The notes under the pieces were generated by a model that was given only the letters and a program-made list of their open reading frames with translations, made no database searches and had not been told where the DNA came from. Shown piece after piece: positions 40,148 through 45,045 of a stretch of 45,045 nt of DNA; within the stretch, counting starts at the first letter, position 1, and each line of letters opens with the position of its first letter. This stretch comes from Acidobacteriota bacterium (GTDB lineage Bacteria; Acidobacteriota; Terriglobia; Bryobacterales; Bryobacteraceae): assembly GCA_026394015.1 (NCBI GenBank), contig JAPKZA010000277.1, positions 73,540 through 118,584 on the forward strand. Reading direction: 5' to 3'. Both the position numbers and the translations under genes were made by a program.

Positions 40148-41317
40148 TTAGGCTGTGACCGGCTGCTGCATGGCCACTTCGGCGTACACTTTCTGCACGG
40201 CGGCCACACCCTTGCCGAGTTCGACCGGGTGCCCGTTCTGCTGCAGTAGCAGTTCGAGGCCGGCGATGACGGCAAACATGTCCGCGAAGTCGAAGTAACC
40301 CAGATGCGCCATGCGGAAGATTTTTCCCTGCATGGAGCCTTGGCCGTTGGCGATGATGGCTCCGAAGTGGGTGCGGAAGCCTTTGACGATAAGCCCGGAA
40401 TCCATTCCGGCTGGCGTTTTGATAGCGGTGACGGAGGACCCGGGATTGTTGGGAGAGAACAGCTCCAAGTCCAAAGCGGCGGCGGCGTGCCGGGTGGCTT
40501 TGGCGAGGAGTTGGGCGTTCTCGATGAGCTTATCCATGCCGAGGTCGTTGATGTACTGGAGCGCGACGTTCAAGGCGATGAGATGGGAGGTGTTGGGGGT
40601 CCAGGAGGACTCGCCCTTGTCGGCCATCTTCTTTTCGCGTTTCAGGTCGAAATAGTAGCGGGGCATGCAGGAGTTGGCATTGAGCGCCCAGGCTTTCGGG
40701 CTGACGCTGATGAAGGCGAGGCCGGGGGGAATCATGAACGACTTCTGGGAGCCGCCGATGCAAATATCGATGCCCCACTCGTCGATTTTGAGCGGCATGG
40801 TGCCGAGACCGGTGATGGCGTCGACGATGAAGATGGCCGGGGTCTCGCGGACGATTTTGGCCATGGCTTCGACGTCGTGCGCGGCGCCGGTGGAGGTTTC
40901 GGAAGCTTGGATGAAGACGCCCTTGACGTCGGGGTTGGCCTTCAGGGTCTCGGCGAGACGCTCCGGGCTGACGACACTGCCATACGGTTCGGTGAGAACG
41001 ATGGCATCGAGTCCGAAGGCTTGGACCATCTCGGCCCAGCGTTCGCCAAACTTGCCCGCGGAACACACTACGACTTTATCCTTCATCGAGAAGAAGTTGG
41101 AAACGGAGGCTTCCATCGCACCAGAACCGGATGCGGTGAGGATGAGCGTGTCGTTGGACGTGCCCATCGCTTTCTTCAGACCCTGCATGGCGGACGCTTG
41201 GATTTTGATGAAATCCTGAGTCCGATGGTGGACATCGCTGGCCATCATTGCATGCAGCGCCGGTGGATAGAGGGGCGTGGGCCCGGGTGTCAGTAGGCGT
41301 TGTTTTTTGATGTGCAT
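40148..41317 (-). CDS. Class V aminotransferase (serine-pathway or alanine-glyoxylate type)
   Basis: This 389-aa PLP enzyme shows LLTPGPTPLYPPALHAMM near the start, LTASGSGAMEASVSNF, the binding Asp in FIVDAITGLGTMPL (near D166), and PLP Lys192 in GGSQKSFMIPPGL. These features belong to the class V group that includes serine-glyoxylate and alanine-glyoxylate aminotransferases and the alternative phosphoserine aminotransferases. Its position 20 bp before serA makes the transamination of 3-phosphohydroxypyruvate to phosphoserine a good guess, though glyoxylate-linked activity cannot be excluded. The start ATG at 41317 agrees with the family start. Confidence 0.88.
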   Translation of the reverse strand: MHIKKQRLLTPGPTPLYPPALHAMMASDVHHRTQDFIKIQASAMQGLKKAMGTSNDTLILTASGSGAMEASVSNFFSMKDKVVVCSAGKFGERWAEMVQAFGLDAIVLTEPYGSVVSPERLAETLKANPDVKGVFIQASETSTGAAHDVEAMAKIVRETPAIFIVDAITGLGTMPLKIDEWGIDICIGGSQKSFMIPPGLAFISVSPKAWALNANSCMPRYYFDLKREKKMADKGESSWTPNTSHLIALNVALQYINDLGMDKLIENAQLLAKATRHAAAALDLELFSPNNPGSSVTAIKTPAGMDSGLIVKGFRTHFGAIIANGQGSMQGKIFRMAHLGYFDFADMFAVIAGLELLLQQNGHPVELGKGVAAVQKVYAEVAMQQPVTA

Positions 41318-41365
41318 GAGATACGAATGAGAAAGAACGCGAGAACTATTAGAATAGCAAATACA

Positions 41366-41812
41366 ATGGCTCTTCTAGATCAGATACAGCGCGACATGGT
41401 TGCGGCGATGAAGGCAAAAGAGGAGGTTCGGCTGGGTGCCGTACGGATGATAAAGACCGTTCTCATCAAATGGCAGGCCGATAACTCTAAACCTCTAGAT
41501 GAAGCAGCCGAGCTGCAGATCCTTTCGATTTTGGTGAAACAGCGGAAGGAGTCGATCGACATGTTCCGGAACGCGGGGCGGGAGGACGCGGCGGCCAAAG
41601 AAGAAGCCGAGATGGCGATTGTCGAAAGCTACATGCCGGCGGCGCCGAGCGCGGCGGAGATTGACGCGGCCATTGAGGCGGCGATGGTGGAGACCGGGGC
41701 GACGGAGAAGGGGAAGATGGGGATCGTGATGAACGCGGCGAAGGCTAAGCTGGCCGGCAAGCGGCTCGATGGCAAGGTGCTGAGCGACAAGGTGAAGGCC
41801 CGGCTGAGCTAG
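41366..41812 (+). CDS. yqeY: GatB/YqeY-domain protein
   Basis: From the ATG at 41366 this is 148 aa: ALLDQIQRDMVAAMKAKEEVRLGAVRMIKT, then LSILVKQRKESIDMF, YMPAAPSAAEIDAAIEAA and the end LDGKVLSDKVKARLS. This is a complete YqeY-like protein, the same helical fold as the tail domain of GatB and thought to bind tRNA-related partners. The ribosome site is poor and the frame opens earlier without similarity. Its stop overlaps the stop of the convergent membrane gene by 4 bp. Confidence 0.93.
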   Translation: MALLDQIQRDMVAAMKAKEEVRLGAVRMIKTVLIKWQADNSKPLDEAAELQILSILVKQRKESIDMFRNAGREDAAAKEEAEMAIVESYMPAAPSAAEIDAAIEAAMVETGATEKGKMGIVMNAAKAKLAGKRLDGKVLSDKVKARLS

Positions 41813-42855
41813 ATTTTGAAAAAGATTCGACGCCGGTAGAGCCAGTAGCAGAGCCCCCACATGACGAGCATCACGAGGATGTTGTGGGGGATGGCTCCGA
41901 CGGAGCCGAGAAATGCGAACTGCTGGCCGTCGAAAGCAGCGAGCCCGCGGGAGAGCCAGCCGCGGAGGACTTGCGAGAAGGCGTAAATGAAGATGCTGTT
42001 GGCGCCGACGACGAGCAAGGGAAAGGTCCAGCGGCGTTCGGCCCGGATTTCGATGAGCCAGTAAAACGCGGCGAAGGCGAGCAGGACCCAGCCGGAGCTG
42101 AGGAAGAGGAACGAACCAGTCCAAAGGCGCTTGACCATGGGGATGACGGGTTCCAGGGCCAGGCCGAGCGCAAAGGCGACCGCGGCGCAGGCGAGGAGAA
42201 TTTTGAGGCGCTGGGCCGGGGTGCGGGGGGAGAGGAGGAGGAGGCCGGTCCAGCAGCCGAACAGGACCGTGAGCGCGTTGCCGAGGAAGTTGAGGGTGGT
42301 GTAGAAGCCGGAGTAGTTGTAGCCGAGGACGCGGAGGTCGACGAGGGCGGCGAAGTTGGCTTGGGGGTCGAAGGGACCGGTGGGGCCGGGGAAGAGGTAG
42401 AAGAGGGCGTGATGGAGCGCGAAGATGCCCGCGGCGGCGGCCACTTGGGCGCGGAAGGGGAACTGGAGGAGCGCGTAGCAGAGGAGGTAGGAGAACGCGA
42501 TTTGGCAGAGAACGTTAATGAACTGGAGCTTTAGCGGCGCCGTGGAGCCCCAGTTGGATAAGACGTTGGAGAGGACGACGAGCACTAGAGCGCGCCAAGC
42601 GACATGCCGCCACGGAGCGGCACGGCGGGCGAAAGCGATGGGCATGGCGACGCCGACGATGAAGGTGAAGGCGGGTTGGATGAGGTCCCAAAGGGTGCAG
42701 CCGGCCCAGGCGGCGTGTTCGAACTGATTGGCCCAATCGGCTTGGCCTTTGAAGGCCTGAAAGATGCCGAACCCATGGGAGATGAGCAGCAGCATGGTGA
42801 AGCCGCGGAAGGCATCGAGGGAGAGCAGGCGGTCTTCGGCCGGGGCGGTGGACAT
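41809..42855 (-). CDS. Membrane acyltransferase-like protein (HGSNAT/NagX, DUF5009 type)
   Basis: From the ATG at 42855 this is 348 aa with about ten membrane segments. The signature LLSLDAFRGFTMLLLISHG at the N-terminus, WAGCTLWDLIQPAFTFIVGVAMPIAFARR in segment two, and the conserved late segment VVGANSIFIYAFSQVL match the family of heparan-alpha-glucosaminide N-acetyltransferase-like proteins. They are proposed to move acyl groups across the membrane onto sugars. Longer starts exist (ATG 42921, which would share bases with the ytxJ ATG); 42855 is preferred because little precedes the LSLDAFRG motif in relatives. No clear ribosome site at either. Confidence 0.85.
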   Translation of the reverse strand: MSTAPAEDRLLSLDAFRGFTMLLLISHGFGIFQAFKGQADWANQFEHAAWAGCTLWDLIQPAFTFIVGVAMPIAFARRAAPWRHVAWRALVLVVLSNVLSNWGSTAPLKLQFINVLCQIAFSYLLCYALLQFPFRAQVAAAAGIFALHHALFYLFPGPTGPFDPQANFAALVDLRVLGYNYSGFYTTLNFLGNALTVLFGCWTGLLLLSPRTPAQRLKILLACAAVAFALGLALEPVIPMVKRLWTGSFLFLSSGWVLLAFAAFYWLIEIRAERRWTFPLLVVGANSIFIYAFSQVLRGWLSRGLAAFDGQQFAFLGSVGAIPHNILVMLVMWGLCYWLYRRRIFFKI

Positions 42856-42919
42856 GGGCGCAGCTGCGATTCTATCGGATTGCGGCGCCGGGGTGCGAAA
42901 CTGGAGGGATGGGGATTCC

Positions 42920-43273
42920 ATGTTGAACTGGTTTAAGAGCAGTGCCGCGGAGGAAGGGCCGGCCAAGGGGCCGTTGGACCTGGAGGCGATAAAGCAGGAA
43001 GAGTGCGCGATTCTGTTCAAGCACAGCCGGACCTGCCCGGTGAGCTTCATGGCACAGGCGCAGGTGAAACGGTTCGTGGCGCTGCATCCCGAGGTTCCGG
43101 TTCATACGCTGGTGGTGCAGGATGATCGGGAGTTGTCGCGGGAAGTGGCGCAATGGACAGGGATTCGGCATGAGTCGCCCCAGGTGTTTGTGCTGCGAAA
43201 AGGGACGGTGGTGGCTTCCACCTCGCATGAGGGCGTGACGGCGGAGTACCTTGCCGAGGCTGTGCAGCCGTAG
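42920..43273 (+). CDS. ytxJ: YtxJ-like monothiol bacilliredoxin-type protein
   Basis: This 117-aa protein has a thioredoxin-like fold: ILFKHSRTCPVSFMAQAQVKRF with the single Cys39 in the TCPVS active site, followed by VHTLVVQDDRELSREVAQWTGIRHESPQVFVLRKG, which supplies the cis-Pro segment (SPQVFV). YtxJ proteins act as monothiol disulfide reductases, in Firmicutes on bacillithiol; here the thiol partner is unknown. The ATG at 42920 is preceded by GGGATGGGG. The gene is divergent from the membrane acyltransferase gene with 64 bp between chosen starts. Confidence 0.9.
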   Translation: MLNWFKSSAAEEGPAKGPLDLEAIKQEECAILFKHSRTCPVSFMAQAQVKRFVALHPEVPVHTLVVQDDRELSREVAQWTGIRHESPQVFVLRKGTVVASTSHEGVTAEYLAEAVQP

Positions 43274-43311
43274 GCAGGCGCGTGAACGAGCGATTGTGAT
43301 ACGCTCCGCCC

Positions 43312-44952
43312 ATGATTTCGCTGCGCCTCTGTCTGCTGTCTGCCCTGGTTGTTCTCTCCCTGCCGGCTCAATCGGTTACCGGCACCATCGTCGGCACCGT
43401 CATTGACCCATCCGGCCTGGCGGTCGTAAAGGCCGACGTCACCCTGATGCAACCCTCGACGGGACTCGAACGGCGGACGACGACAGCGGAGACCGGCTCG
43501 TTTGCCTTTCCGGCCCTTTCGCCCGGGCAGTACAACCTGACCGTTAAACGTGACGGTTTCAAGCAGTCCGAACGGCGCAACCTGAACCTGACGGCCTCGG
43601 AAACGTTGACCGTGGGCGATGTCCAATTGCAGGTCGGCTCGACCACCGAAAGCGTAACCATCTCCGCCGAAGGCGCGACCGTGCAGACCGCCAGCGCGGA
43701 GCGCTCCGGCGTCATCACCAGCTCGCAGGTGGAAAACATTCTCATCCGCGGCCGCAACGTCACCTCGCTGCTGCAACTGCTGCCCGGCGTCGTGGATACC
43801 TCCGACCGCGACGCGATCGACCGTGGCTTCACCGTGAACGTCCAAGGCGGGCGCAACAACACGAACAACCTCACCGTCGACGGCATGTCCATGATCGACG
43901 TCGGCAACAACCAGGGCGGGACGGTGAGCGTCGGGATGGACGCGATTGCGGAAGTAAAGGTGCTGCTGACGAACTACCAGGCCGAGTACGGCCGGATGTC
44001 CGGCGCCAACGTGCAGCTGATTACCAAAAGCGGTACGCGGAAGCTGCATGGGATCTTCAGTTACTTCAAACGCCACGAACAGTTCAATGCGAATAACTTC
44101 TTCAATAACCTGACGGGCGTCGCCAAGCCGCGGACCCGGCTGAACACTTACAGCTATAACATCGGTGGCCCGATCATGATTCCGAAGTTGTTCAACACCG
44201 GTCGCGAGAAGCTGTTCTTCTTCTGGTCGCAGGAGTTTTGGCCCCGGTCTTCCAGTCTGCCGCTGGGCCAGCTGACGACGCCGACCGAACTCGAACGGGC
44301 CGGTGATTTTTCGCGCTCGGTGGAGTTGAACGGAGCACTCATCCCGGTGCTCGATCCGACCAACGGCCAAGTGCTGCCCGGCAATCGCATGCCCGCCAGC
44401 CGGATCGACCCCAGCGGCCGGGCGCTGCTGAACTTTCTGCCGGTCCCGAACTTCTTCGATATCGGCATCTCCGCCCGCCGCTACAACTACGTTTTCCAGG
44501 AGCAGGTGGATACGCCGCAACGCCTGGAAACCATGAAGATTGATTACCAGATCCATCCAAAAAGCCAACTCGCCTTCAGCCTCTCCCGCCACAAGGACGA
44601 ACAAACCGGCCCGTTTGGCATCCCCACGGGCGGGGCGAATTGGGGCCAGATGCGGAAGACGTTCTGGACGCAGGGTACGGTGCTCTCGGTGCGGAATCAG
44701 ATGATCCTTTCGCCGACCCTCGTGAGCGAGTTCACGTTCGGATACTCGCGTCGCCCCGAAGGGGAGCGCATTCCGGACGCCGAACTGAAACGCAATCAAC
44801 TGGCGACCATCGGCTACACGGCCCCGCAGCTCTATCCCGCCGCCAACCCGTTGAATCTCGTGCCCAACGTCACCTTCGGCGGGATCAGCCAGCCGATTAA
44901 CCTGAACCACTGCTGTCCGAAACAACTCGAGAACGGGCGACACGTGTTGTAA
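43312..44952 (+). pseudogene. Oar-like TonB-dependent receptor, 3' half missing
   Basis: This starts as a normal acidobacterial Oar-like receptor: signal peptide (ISLRLCLLSALVVLSLPAQS), carboxypeptidase-regulatory-like domain (residues about 22-105; GTIVGTVIDPSGLAVVKADV, TAETGSFAFPALSPGQYNLTV), and a TonB plug (QVENILIRGRNVTSLLQLLPG, VNVQGGRNNTNNLTVDGMSM, VLLTNYQAEYGRMSGANVQLITKSGT). The barrel begins and reads normally up to about 44910 (VPNVTFGGISQPINL). The next residues (NHCCPKQLENGRHVL) do not fit and the frame ends at 44952. Full receptors of this family have roughly 1000-1200 residues; 546 are present. Most of the barrel is therefore lost or displaced, most likely by an insertion. The 93 bases left after the stop hold no gene. 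Confidence 0.8.
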
Positions 44953-45045
44953 ACATGGGTCTTAAGCCGTTGGAATTGAGTTCGGAAAGTTGAGGTCTAG
45001 TTTTTCGGGTTACTGTCTCCTGTCCAAGAAGATTGCCCGTGGGCA
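44905..45045 (+). other. Possible left end of an insertion sequence
   Basis: From about 44905 the sequence no longer encodes the receptor. It reads ACTGCTGTCCGAAACAACTC and continues with non-coding, lower-GC DNA to the window edge. Such a start resembles IS termini with a short leader before a transposase, but the element body and its second end are outside the window. Confidence 0.3.

Overview
The window reads as a piece of chromosome from a high-GC Acidobacteriota bacterium, most like the Solibacter/Bryobacterales branch. The indicators are a Kelch protein ending in the Solibacter-type TIGR03437 domain, an Oar-like TonB receptor with a carboxypeptidase-regulatory N-terminus, a paired DUF1592-type cytochrome-like protein and DUF1552 protein, a PEP-CTERM protein, Ser/Thr kinase plus ECF sigma wiring, and several secreted carbohydrate-active enzymes. 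This placement is inference from gene content; no rRNA is present.

Region 1 (1-7.9 kb and 12.9-15.4 kb) is accessory DNA. It holds two near-identical 582-bp elements with about 40-bp terminal inverted repeats (1690-2271 and 3658-4239), which bracket a papain-like cysteine protease gene. It also holds many toxin-antitoxin modules in every stage of decay: MNT/HEPN (catalytic residues deleted and an amber stop), HicB (cut at the edge of an element), two DUF433/DUF5615 pairs (one intact, one with a truncated toxin), RHH/ParE (intact), an orphan RHH protein, and Phd/VapC (truncated toxin). A ninth module, RHH/PIN, lies intact at 25.8-26.4 kb.

Region 2 (7.9-11.3 kb) is a two-gene unit: a secreted DUF1587/1592/1588/1585 protein with two CxxCH motifs, overlapping a Tat-type DUF1552 protein. 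From 11.3 to 14 kb there is mostly gene-poor or decayed sequence, plus an OmpA-C-like protein without a signal peptide. A PhzF-family gene follows.

Region 3 (15.4-23.8 kb, minus strand) is the most striking part. It is a compact run of genes: GH29 alpha-L-fucosidase, ECF sigma factor (4-bp overlap with the fucosidase), membrane Ser/Thr kinase with a DUF4384-like extracytoplasmic sensor, a beta-rich protein of unknown function, a secreted TPR-CHAT cysteine protease, and a secreted DUF4384-like protein. The order suggests one regulated system that links an envelope signal to a CHAT protease.

Region 4 (23.8-45 kb) is more ordinary. It has an epoxide-hydrolase-like enzyme, a DUF1080 hydrolase, a sulfatase, a SelA-like PLP protein next to an ECF sigma factor, a Kelch protein, Uma2, an EamA transporter, a CE15-like esterase, an NTF2-like protein, RhlE helicase, an RRM protein, SerA with a class V aminotransferase, YqeY, a heparan-acetyltransferase-like membrane protein, and YtxJ. 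One tRNA-Pro(TGG) sits at 26.95-27.02 kb. The window ends in an Oar-like TonB receptor whose frame is lost at about half the usual length, probably at the edge of another insertion.
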